Positions 20,798-31,627 of a DNA stretch of 64,000 nucleotides are shown here, piece after piece. This DNA is from Chondrosia reniformis (lineage: Eukaryota; Porifera; Demospongiae; Chondrillida; Chondrillidae). Each line of letters begins with the position of its first letter. Positions within the stretch are counted from its first letter, which is position 1. Under the pieces are notes generated by a model. It was given only the letters and a program-made list of their open reading frames with translations. It was not told the DNA's origin and ran no database searches. The position numbers were made by a program, and so were the translations under genes. The DNA is taken from positions 5,816,501-5,880,500 of the forward strand of contig OX359201.1 in NCBI GenBank assembly GCA_947172415.1, read 5' to 3'.

Positions 20798-23700
20798 CTA
20801 CAAAAGGGAACAAACAGAGCTTGATGTTCTTCTCACTGACAATTCATCTTTAGATTTTTGATTTTTCAAAGCCAAACATTTTTCATAAATAATTCTTCTA
20901 TTTTCATTGCCTGAATAATAGTAAAGAAATGTTAAATTATCCCTATATTCATGTACGTACAAAGCATTTTGTGAGTGTGTTTGATGGGGAAAATGAAAGT
21001 GCATTGAGGGGTTATTTGAATGGTACTTGAGGGGGTATTTGAAAGGTGCTTGAGGGGGTATTTGAAAGGTGCTTGGCTGGATATTTGAAGGGTGTATGAT
21101 GGAGGAAGAGTGGATAGAACTGTGGATATCATTAATGAATAAGCTCACCCAAGTTATAGACAGTAGCATCAAAAGAAGCTACTTGTTTTGGACAACTTTC
21201 CAGTACCTTGCTAGCTTGTAAAGTAGATCTAAAGATGCCGTAGACGGGTCTATAGTTGGAGAATCAGTCCAGTGAATTCATAATTTGGAAAATGAGAAAT
21301 CTGATTCATTTAGCAGAATGAGTCCTGGTGAAGTGATAACCAAACCACAACTATTTCACTTTATGCATGTATCATAAGGACACGGGAAATGGATCTAGGG
21401 CCCCTAGCACCTGACATATATACGTAGTACTGTTAGACCTCTTACTTGTGGTCTGAATGCTGCATTGTGCTACAGATGTTGTATGCTACACCAACCAACG
21501 CACTGTCTCCGTTTGACTTAAACATGACACGATCCTACAGATCACAGCATGAGTTGTAAATGGATAGGTGGGTGGATGTGTGGGTGGATGGAAAGATGGA
21601 TGTGTGGGTGGATAAATGGATGTGTGGGTGGATGGAAAGATGGATGTGTGGGTGGATAAATGGATGTGTGGGTGGGTGGATAAATGGATGTGTGGGTGGA
21701 TGTATAAATGGATGTAGACTTACTGTCCAGGATGGAATTCTTTGTTTCTCGGAGGTATCATAGTTGTTTGTGTTGATATCAAACTTGTAAGAAGGCTGAA
21801 AGTTAATAGGTTGCTCAGAGAAGCCACAGAAGACATTACCCTTTAAGATTTCTTTGGTAAGTTGATCTTGCAGAAGCAAAGACTGTGAAATTGGACACAT
21901 ACAGAGAAAAGTTAACTGATATATTACTAAACTTCCCATATGGCAACCAAACAAGTATATGTACATACGTAGACTACTGTATCTTCATCTAAGGCTCTCT
22001 TTAGGTTTAGTTCCCCTATAGGCTCTTTTTACAGAATAGGCATATTGCATGTAGGAAAATGGTATCTTAGATTTTTCATGCAGGTATGTAATTTGGATAT
22101 GAATCAAAGGACACAAGCCACAAAACTGCATTGTATGCTCTAATGCAGCCCGCTGGTTAGACAGCTTCTTCCACTGAGTTAAAGTAGAACAAGTGACCAA
22201 TGTTATGCAGTCACGCAAGCCAGTGGAAGTACAGCTGTCTTTGGTGGTAATTCCCAGCAATTGTGTTCTATCTTTGAGGTTCCCTCTTCTCTAAAGCAAC
22301 AGTCATTGATTGAATGATTGAGGCATAAACACCACTTCTTTCATATCTCTCCCATTACATATGTCCTTACATTAAACAGGTGGTCACCCAAGCTTAAATA
22401 CTTAGGTGATAATTGTCTGTTTTTAGAGAATTTCTATTTCTGTTTGGGGATATATTAACTCCAGTTGGCTGAAGGTTGACTGCCCATACATGCAGTCTCA
22501 GCAATGTCCATTGAATACTACCATGTTGTCTACACACAGAACATCATGTTTGTCTGAATACCAACAGCTTCTCTAAGGCTTACCATGTAATCCTTCTTCA
22601 CGATGAGGTCTATCGCATCTTTCCTTGGTAGATCCACTCTGTAGTTCAAGTCCCCACACCAAAATATATAATCAAAACGAGAAAATAATTCCCTCTCATC
22701 ACTTTCGTCACTGACAGAGAGAACTAGGTTAGCACTGATCTTTGAAACATCACTATTTCTCTCTGCAACTTTGTCATCATAAGCTACAGAATTGATACAA
22801 ATTCAGCTTCAATCCAAAACAGTACAAATGTATAGGACAGAGAGCCCCTCGTAACTCCTCTACATTCACCCATCAAGGACAGAGGGCCCCTTGTTACTCC
22901 TCTACATTCACCCATCAAGGACAGAGGGCCCCTCGTTACTCCTCTACATTCACCCATCAAGGACAGAGGGCCCCTCGTTACTCCTCTACATTCACACATC
23001 AAGGACAGAGGGCCCCTTGTTACTCCTCTACATTCACACATCAAGGACAGAGGGCCCCTTGTTACTCCTCTACATTCACACATCAAGGACAGAGGGCCCC
23101 TCGTTACTCCTCTACATTCACCCATCAAGGACAGAGAGCCCCTCGTAACTCCTCTACATTCACACATCAAGGACAGAGAGCCCCTTGTTACTCCTCTACA
23201 TTCACCCATCAAGGACAGAGAGCCCCTCGTTACTCCTCTACATTCACCCATCCAGGACAGAGAGAGCCCCTCGTTACGCCTCTACATTCACCCATCAAGG
23301 ACAGAGAGCCCCTCATTACTCCTCTACATTCACACAGAGGTACAAACCTGTCAGATGCGAGTTGATGAACAGAAAGGATGATCCAAACAAGGTCCAACAG
23401 AGCCCTATTCCTCCCTTGGTTCTTACTAGATTACCTGGTTTTGTTGAAAAGGTTGCCATATCCACAGCTGTAAAGGAAACAGAGACAGTCTCAAGATAAT
23501 GACACCACAACTACGTAGATTATGTCAGAATTCCAATGTGCAGGATAACTACAAGGCTAATCTACTAGTAATGAGCTAATGCACTTTTATGTTAAATTAT
23601 GGAAGGGCTACATAGATAAGGAGGATAACAAAGAGAGAAAAGTCAACTCATCTAAGCTCTATATTGTATACACATATTCTGGTTATAGGAATGATAATGG

Positions 23701-26700
23701 GTGCTCTAGAAATTTCATCTTTTCCCTCTTTAGTGATGTATATACCAAGATTTAACAGTTGTGGTTTGATTATCACTTTTGCATTAATTACCTGAACAAA
23801 ACCATAGCAAGTCCCTTCTAATAAATAGTGATACGTGGAGACCTCCGAAGAGTGTGTGTTGAATGAGGCAGTGGGAGGGTCCCAGGGTCTGCTGGACCAG
23901 TACTAGCCAGTCTTTGATGTCACATGCCACCTCTTGGACACCAACAAAATAGACATCTGACACAAGATCTTGGGAAAGCGGTAACAGGAAGTTGTCCAAG
24001 GAAGGAGGCAGTTCCTATTGATAGAAATGAATGAAATGCTGACAACTATCAGAGGAGATTACATTTAATAATGTTAATTGACACCAGTGGATTGAACAAT
24101 TCAATAAGACACAATCTACTACCTAAGGCAGAGATGACAGGAACAAGAAGGGATTCACTTAGGAGGGGCAAATACATTATAGGGAGGGGGCAACATAATT
24201 CTATGTGTTTGTTCTTAAAATTTGGCAATATGAGTTTCTTCAAGGGGTGGGACAAAATATTTACAAGAGGGAGGGGAGAGGGGGTGTGCCCTTCTAAAAG
24301 ATAACCATATGTTTGCATTTATATAAATACCAACTTTTCAAAGCATAGAACAGCTAATGTTCTCGCTTAGCAAACACTTGCTATGACAATAGTACTATAT
24401 AATGCAGTTTGGTATACCAGTAACAATGTCTATCCTAAACTAAACCATATTAGTTGAGGTTGGTATTCTAATAGTGTCATTATGAGGTCCACTTCCTGTG
24501 ACCCAACAAGGAAATACAAATTTCCATAATCGGTTATTGATCTCACTAATAGAATACTAGAAAGGATCCCAGGCAACCAGGTTAAGGCAATCCTCTCCAG
24601 GATCCTCCCATGACCCAATACAGTGGATTTAGGATCAAGTGGATGGTCATTAGATACAGTGATGAGATCAGAAAAAAAAACAATATCACAGGATGTCTAT
24701 ATTCAACAGATAACATCAACCTCTTCTGTGTACCTTCTTATGCCTATTAGCACTTCCTGAGTGCAAAGTATATACCATTAAGATCAATCAGCTGAAAAGG
24801 AATAGATATACCCCTCACTCACTGGTATCCATTTATTATACACTACAATGTATGGCAATACTATGAAATATGGGAGATGTCGCATGATGGGTGTATAAGG
24901 TTATTATAAGGGTTATACGTACATACAAGGATTCACAGAAGATCAAGATAAAGAGAAAGACAAAGACTCCCAGGATCACTGATGAAGGGTGGAATTCCCA
25001 GAAACAGCTGTCTGACCCAGTGGAGAAGAAGATGAAAGAAGGAAGAAAAGACTCCTGTATCTTCATCCAAAGCTCTCTTCAGGTTTAGTTCCCCTATAGG
25101 CTCTTTTACAGAATAGGCATAGCATGTAGAAAAATGGTGTATTAGATCTTTCATATATACTAGATGGCTAGACCTTAGAAATGCATAGCTTAAACACCTG
25201 AGCTGAAGGTGGTACAACTCAAGGAATTACCACTTCTATGCTGTGTGACTCATCACTTGTGGTTTATTAATCACTAATAAGGCGGAGGGTAGCTGAGAAT
25301 AAACATTTGTTACCAGCTCACACAGTGAAAAGGACACATCCACAAGGACAATGGAAAGGACAATCAACTCCTCAAGATGATTATTTGAGCAAAATGTCTT
25401 CATCTCTTCTACACTTTTATAAAACTTGATAACCAATAAAAATGCACCTTTTATCATACACACATTAGTCTTGTTGAAAAAGGCAGTCTTATCTGATAAT
25501 TTTTTCAACTGCACCAAACTTATCTTTGTGGCGGTTCATCTTTAGTCTTTTGAGCGTCTAAAGACAGTTTGTTTTCTGGAGAGTTAGACATTTCAACCCT
25601 TGGGGTCTTCTTCAGTTGCTCAAAAGGCCATAGATGAACCATCCCAAAGATACATAAATGATGCTTTACAGAGATTTTTGCAACTAGACAGCTTCTCATT
25701 TTGATCACTTCCTACAGCTAGGAACAGACATTATTCGTGTGTACACTAATGGACAAAGTGTCAAGTCTTTTATAGTCTTTCTACTTAACTGATATATATT
25801 TTATAGATATATTTGGCCATAGAATAACATCAACCTTAATATGACCATGTAAATTTTTTAAATAAACATTTAAAATCTGATGTGTAGCATAGAGAACATA
25901 ACTTGCTCAAATTAGGAAGAAAGTTTAAATGGTATGAAAGCAAAGGATTTGAGAATTTGAAATTGGCAGCAATGGTGATCGGAAATGCATGCCTAATTCT
26001 ATACTACTAACAACATAGTACATAGCCCTAATCAAATATATGTATAGTCTCGTATAGCTACACCTACGCACTCTAACAGAAAATGGATGTGAGCTCTCTA
26101 TCATAAGTTTGACTTTACAGATGGGTTATGTATGCCTACGGGTCTAAGGTATATATCTATGAGCCGAGGTTACCTTTATTTCGGCCATGTTCCACGTCCC
26201 AACAAATATTGTCACTTCTTGATCAGGAAAGTACGAATGCATCAATGATTTGGCATCGTTCTCCCAAACCGTGTCGGCAGAGGGCACGCGCCCGCCTTTG
26301 CGCGCTGTACTGGTCAGCAGGGCGGGACACTGGCCTATGCTAGAAGTTGAACTTGAGCTTCTAGTAAACACCTCGTCAGTTCCTGTTACACTAAAGTGAT
26401 ATCGAGGACGGTCCTCTGTGTGAAACTTGGACCTTTTCTGAGCAACTGTGGGCGCAGGAGAACGCTTTGAGCTAGATTTTAACTTGGTATTCACAAATAC
26501 ATCGTCCATACCCTTCACAGAGCACCCTAGATTCTCGGAAGCGTAGGAAGAATTCTCGTCTACAAAACCAACAACCGGGGTAGACTTATTCTTTTCTGGG
26601 TGTACTGCCTCGGTAAGCGGTGACTCGTCTCCTGCTAAAGGTGAACGCTTTGTTTCATAAGCCAGCTGGTTGCCACCCTCCCTGACAGGCCGTAGTAGTC

Positions 26701-26719
26701 CAGAGCGATTCTCCTCCAT
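20798..26719 (-). CDS. INPP5E: INPP5E, phosphoinositide 5-phosphatase with CaaX end
   Basis: Eight exons: 26174-26719, 23792-24014, 23348-23467, 22584-22783, 21724-21882, 21446-21534, 21149-21249 and 20798-20910, giving 516 residues. Exon 1 is a disordered Ser/Pro-rich N-terminus ending in the start of the catalytic fold ([14 protein letters not shown]). Next come GVQE with [18 protein letters not shown], then [12 protein letters not shown], then [11 protein letters not shown] (the WxGDxNxR signature), then FQPSYKFDI and RIPSWTDRV. The catalytic SDHKPVYGIF is split by a phase-2 intron. The protein ends in CSLL, a prenylation box like human CSVS; Leu at the last place would favour geranylgeranylation. 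INPP5E removes the 5-phosphate from PI(3,4,5)P3 and PI(4,5)P2 and sets ciliary membrane lipid identity. Introns hold three minisatellites and MITE copies. Confidence 0.95.
20990..21095. repeat. ~23-bp minisatellite in the last INPP5E intron
   Basis: About four units of the type TTGAGGGGGTATTTGAAAGG. The frames that read through it are artefacts of the repeat. Confidence 0.8.
21555..21716. repeat. GGAT/GTGG-rich minisatellite in INPP5E intron
   Basis: Irregular 20-44 bp units built on GGATGTGTGGGTGGAT. It abuts the donor side of the exon at 21724 within about 10 bp and is G-rich on the strand opposite to transcription. Confidence 0.85.
21975..22083. mobile_element. MITE-A copy (truncated) in INPP5E intron
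   Basis: Reads CTGTATCTTCATCTAAGGCT to GGAAAATGGTATCTTAGATT, the same part as in the 55.53 kb copy. Confidence 0.7.
22828..23335. repeat. 42-bp minisatellite, about 12 copies
   Basis: Units of 42 bp with core CCTCTACATTCACCCATCAA, differing by a few substitutions, in an INPP5E intron. Because 42 is divisible by three, several frames stay open (for example 22784-23251 on the minus strand with 14-residue repeats). These are not supported as genes. Confidence 0.95.
24930..25160. mobile_element. MITE-A copy in INPP5E intron 1
   Basis: Long copy in inverted orientation relative to the one at 16.0 kb. Landmarks are CAAAGACTCCCAGGATCACT, CCCAGTGGAGAAGAAGA and GGTTTAGTTCCCCTATAGGC. It is about 90 percent similar by eye to the copy at 55.53 kb. 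Confidence 0.75.
25523..25655. mobile_element. MITE-B relative in INPP5E intron 1
   Basis: Inverted ends CTTTGTGGCGGTTCATCTTT and GATGAACCATCCCAAAGATA flank about 90 bp. It is shorter than the STEEP1-intron copy. Confidence 0.7.
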
Positions 26720-26913
26720 CTATGAGGCTACAGAATACGACGAGAGTGTACGAATGCTCTTTGGGGAAACTAAAGTTTTAAATAAAGACACAACTTTATA
26801 TCTCAAAATCCCTATGATGATTTAGTAACTCTCTCACAGATGATTGGAGGAACACCTTTAGCTTGTCGAGCTCTAATTGATTAAGTCATCCAGTGGGCGT
26901 CATTTGAATCAAA
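26720..26913. promoter_or_regulatory. Bidirectional promoter INPP5E / NUBPL
   Basis: 194 bp between divergent starts. A TTTAAATA run occurs at about 26776; otherwise no recognised element. Confidence 0.55.
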
Positions 26914-29900
26914 ATGGTATCCGCTTTAGGACGTCTAATATTCGCGGTAGTTGCGCGGCGTATTTCACGAAAGGGAACTAATTTGGAGAAAAGATTGATT
27001 TCAAGTGCAACCAAAGATACCAAGTTCCCCACAAAATGGCCAATTCCAGGTATTAATCACATTCTTCTGGTGGCTTCGGGAAAAGGAGGTGTAGGAAAGT
27101 CGACCACTGCAGGTATAGCGCCTCTCAGAATCACTTCAATCCCTTCACAATCAAAGAGATGATGTCTACTAGCTAAGATGGCCCAATATGGCTCAAGAGT
27201 CACTGTATAGAGTTTGGCCATTCTATAAACAAATGTGTACATGTACAGTCAGTAGCTGAGTAATATAGCCATGAAGCTTAGACATGTCATCAAAGGGATG
27301 AGATGAGATGTCCCCCAGAGATTGGTGGGATATATAAATCATATCTGGCCTGGAAGAAATTTGCTTTGATTGATCCCTATCATCTATGATGTGTGTTTGT
27401 ATATATGTGTGTGCGTATGTGGTACATATATTGCTACAATAATAATGGTACTTGATTTGTAAGCATCCATTGGTTAATGAGGCATCTATGCCCATTGAAA
27501 TGAAATTAATTAGTAGTACTGAACGTAAATAGGAACTGAGGTTGTTTGAAAGGCTGTTTTCTTTCCTTCTGGAAGTAACCTTCAACTGAGAAGAGCACTG
27601 TGACTTCCAATTTCCTAATTACAAGTAGACATTCACATCAACACATCCCTGTATTAGGAGCAGTACACGTACCTGTATTAGGAGCAAGCACATGTCCCTG
27701 TATTAGGAGCAAGCACATGTCCCTGTATTAGGAGCAAGTACACATCCCTGTATTAGGAGCAAGCACATGTCCCTGTATTAGGAGCAAGCACATGTCCCTG
27801 TATTAGGAGCAAGCACATGTCCCTGTATTAGGAGCAAGCACACGTACCTGTATTAGGAGCAGTACACGTACCTGTATTAGGAGCAAGCACATGTCCCTGT
27901 ATTAGGAGCAAGCACATGTCCCTGTATTAGGAGCAAGTGTATTCACCTGAACACATCCCTATATTAGTTGAACACATCCCTATATTAGTTGAACACATCC
28001 CTATATTAGTTGAACACATCCCTATATTAGGAGCAAACAAAAAGTATAATTTATAACTTAATCTCTGAAGCCATACCAATACTTGTGGTTATCCTTATTA
28101 TATCATTATATTTATACTTTATTATAATGATATACGTATATATTGATCACTTATCAAAAGGTAGCCTTCAAGATTAGTGTATTTGTAGAATGGAGGAATT
28201 GGAAGTTGCCACTCCTTCACTTCCCGTGCTGTTAAAACATAGTTTAAAGCGTGTATAGAAAAGGACATCTATTACAGTGAGATTTACTAACCCAAACAAG
28301 AAATCTTTAACTAGACAGTTTTGGTAGCCTCAATCTCATATAGTAATGTTGTAACCACCTCAGTAGTATTAACGTACTAGAAATACTGCCTTTTAAGGGT
28401 TCCCAAAGGGTAATTGGTTTAAAGAAGATTAACTGTATTTGGAATCATCTTAACAATCCCTAACAATATAGATTATTAATGTATATCCTTACCAGATGAC
28501 TGTTGCACCAAAGTTAAATAATTACGTTTACAAAGAGAACTATTAAAATATTAATTAATAACCAGGGTTTCCCTCTTGTATTCTATTTCCTGGTAGACAA
28601 TCTTGCATTGTTATGGCACGCTGGTGTGCATATACGTAGCTTGACAAGGACAAGCAGAAAGAGAAAGTCTATAACTACCAGTCCAAAAACCTGAAATGGT
28701 GTAAAGGGATGTTTTGTGTAACTTTACTTAATACAACGACCCCCTTTAAAGTTAACATCATTGAGAACATTAATGTTTGGATATTTTTAGATTACAAAGG
28801 TTATCTCAACACTATACTGAGATTGAGGACCACTGTAAATGTACAGTCAATGAGAATGTTATTTTCTGAATGCTCAATTAAGAAAATTCACTCTACCTTT
28901 GTTGTCCTAGCTGGTAATTTAAAAAAATGAATTATTGCAAAGGAGAACCTCATGGCCTAAACCTCTGACAAAACATTAAAGCACTGCATTCTTAGATGCT
29001 CAAAATATGAATCAGTCAAAAGATTTGTTAATTTTGCTTCAATTTATTTCTAGTCAATTTGGCTATAGCACTATCAGAGTTGGAAGAGAGGCCTTCAATT
29101 GGACTCCTTGATGCTGATGTGTACGGCCCTTCAATACCTAAGATGATGAATTTAAATGGACAACCTGAACTCACAAAGCGTAAGGTGTTTAAGGTGTTGG
29201 CTGTGCAGGCATGTTTATATAATGTACAACACCATTTTCCTATATTCTATATCCATTCTAGAAATGCCATGTATCACACATACATATCTAATGTTAATGG
29301 TTAGCACTGTGTGCAGGAGGTAGATTAGAGGAGGACACTCCCAGACAGGATGTTTTCTCAACTGCCATTTTGATAATCACAGCTCTTTTCTGAGAGCCTC
29401 CCACTCAGTACCTTTCATATGTGTAATTATCCATCTGTCATAGACTAAACCTAATATACTATTTTATAAGCATGTTATTATAATAGAACCGTTTAGAAAA
29501 TTGTATTCAATGACTGAAACTTTAAGTAATTATAACTACTTATAACTAGACTTCTATTGTAATCATAGTATACTAGATATATGGACCGGTTTACTATTGC
29601 TATAATACCTGTTGCTATAGTAACTGTTACTATGGTAACCACTAAGAGCGGCTGCTGTTAATGATAGCATGGTGTTATGCATGCTATACATTCCTCCACA
29701 TAGAGGATAAAATGATGCCATTGGTCAACTATGGGATAAAATGGTGAGTTTGAAATGTGACGTGCCATCTATTGCGGATCATGTAGGCACCTATTTAGTA
29801 CATGTGTGTAATATTGTCAGTATACTTGTGGTTCAAATGAATGATTGAGCAATCATTTGTGTCTTTTTGGTTCAAATGAATGATTGAGCAATCATTTGTG

Positions 29901-31608
29901 TCTTTTTGGTTTAGCCAATCAGATAGTGCTTACTAATATCCCTATCCATAAGTTATAAATCTAGGTAGATATTGTTTAGATTATTCATGGCTAAGCTATT
30001 ACAGGAAGAGTTAAAAGTGTAGTAAATAAATGTTTCCTTTACATTGGGGTATTCATGACACTGTTTCCTGCATCAGTCCAATCTAAGGTTTGATGATCTT
30101 TCTGCAGAGAGTGACTTATTGAATTGCTATTCCTCTGGCAGTCATTATGTGATGTAATAGGATGTCTAGTATTGTTTACATATTAAGTATGCATGGCACT
30201 TTCCTTTTAGGATAGTAGTCATGGCAACTCAATTTTATCATTGAGCTGTATATAGTTCTTATTATTGATCTTATTGAAGTTGGCCATGTGGTGCATAGTT
30301 ACGAATGTGCTATAGTAAATGACGCGTAAGATATTGTCTAAATTTTTCAGAGGTACATGTGTATATTTGTTATTTTAGCATGTCAATGGGATTCCTGGTG
30401 GAGGAGAAAGCAGCCATTGTCTGGAGGGGGTTAATGGTGAGTATGCACACTATTCATCTGCTACCTGCCTACAGAATTAGTTCACATCCTTCCAATCACT
30501 GAACTTCATTATCTTATTGCTCACACTCTTTTGGTTCTTCTGTTGCTAGGTGATGTCAGCCATTCAAAAGCTGTTGAGAGGTGTTGACTGGGGAATACTG
30601 GATGTTTTAGTGGTTGATATGCCTCCAGGAACTGGAGACACCCAACTAACCATTTCCCAGCAAGTACCTGTTAGTGGTAAGTTCACTGATATGCTATTCA
30701 CCCCTGCAGTGAAACTTACACTTAATCATAAAGTCATGCATCAGCACCTGGCCCAGTGGAGAAGAAGAAAGAAAAGAAAAGTCTCCATGACCTGTATCTT
30801 CACCCAAAGCTCTCTCCAGGCTTAGTTCCCTATAGTTTTTTTTAAAGAGTAGGCATAGCATGTAGGAAAATGGTGTATTAGATTTTTCACCTGTATCTAA
30901 AGACAGTGTTAATCTATAGTTGGCCATGCTATATACATAAGATCAAATCCTCTTATTTAGAGGTTGAATAAATATGCTGTATTTTATTCATGTGCAGGTG
31001 TTGTTATGGTAACAACTCCCCAGGATATAGCACTACAAGATGTGAGGAGAGGAGCTGTCATGTTTAAACAGGTTGGAATTGAGGTAACACTGAAAACTGG
31101 CTGAAACAATATATACAACACTACAATACCAAAAAAGGATATGGTCATCCTATAAAGCTACATATACATAATATTTACAATATTTCAATGGTCTGAAACA
31201 GACTTAAATATAATAGAAAACTAGGGTTGTTCTCTTTTAGCTTTGAAGTGTTTAATTTCTTATTATAACAGGTCTTTGGAATGATACAAAATATGAGTGT
31301 ATTCATATGCTCCAACTGCGGACATCAATCCCATATATTTGGAGAGAATGGTGCGGCTCAAATTACTGATGAATTGGGTATACCACTAATTGGTATGTTG
31401 ACTGTATGGGAAGCCATCTTTAACGAGTTTAAGCTTGTGGTATCATCCTCAGTTTTCTCTGCTTTTAGGAGATGTACCGCTTGAGGCTTCCATACGTGAA
31501 GGAAGTGACATTGGGAAGCCTGTAGCGCGGCAAACTGGCGGACCCTGCGCCACAGTGTACCAGGACATTGCTATGAAAATTTGGTCTAAATTAAAAAGTG
31601 TTAATTGA
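26914..31608 (+). CDS. NUBPL: NUBPL (Ind1), mitochondrial Fe-S P-loop protein for complex I
   Basis: Eight exons: 26914-27112, 29054-29179, 29704-29743, 30379-30436, 30550-30676, 30998-31083, 31272-31392 and 31469-31608, giving 298 residues. A basic presequence (VARRISRKG) precedes the deviant Walker A motif [10 protein letters not shown] at about residues 55-64. Then come [47 protein letters not shown] and the cluster-binding CxxC in [12 protein letters not shown]. The family (Mrp/NBP35 type) delivers 4Fe-4S clusters to respiratory complex I in the mitochondrial matrix. Intron 1 is the longest (1.9 kb) and contains a minisatellite; intron 5 carries a MITE-A copy. Its stop lies 19 bp before the ACBD6 start on the same strand, unusually tight. 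Confidence 0.96.
27640..28040. repeat. 25-bp and 21-bp minisatellite in NUBPL intron 1
   Basis: About eleven units near 25 bp with core CCCTGTATTAGGAGCAAGCA, followed by four units near 21 bp with core ACACATCCCTATATTAGTTG. The second family looks derived from the first. Confidence 0.92.
29829..29912. repeat. Two tandem ~39-bp units with an internal palindrome
   Basis: GGTTCAAATGAATGATTGAG continues into CAATCATTTGTGTC and repeats at once, in NUBPL intron 3. Each unit contains the inverted repeat AATGATTG-AG-CAATCATT. Confidence 0.85.
30744..30892. mobile_element. MITE-A copy in NUBPL intron 5
   Basis: Contains GGCCCAGTGGAGAAGAAGAA, CTTAGTTCCCTATAG and GGAAAATGGTGTATTAGATT, in the same orientation as the 24.9 kb copy. 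Confidence 0.75.
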
Positions 31609-31627
31609 TTTATTTTGATCAGTTAAA

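Noticed and set aside
21200-21260. Apparent loss of the INPP5E catalytic SDH motif (frame reads SNYRPV)
   Set aside because: Using the acceptor CTATAG|ACCCG the exons join as SDHKPVYGIF in frame, so the motif is intact.
21985-22260. Possible extra INPP5E exon (91-codon frame)
   Set aside because: Half is a MITE-A copy, and the flanking exons join directly with conserved spacing.
22784-23251. Minus-strand open frame of 155 codons with 14-residue repeats, and the plus-strand frames over the same bases
   Set aside because: Produced by a 42-bp minisatellite whose unit length is divisible by three; it lies in an INPP5E intron with no codon or homology support.
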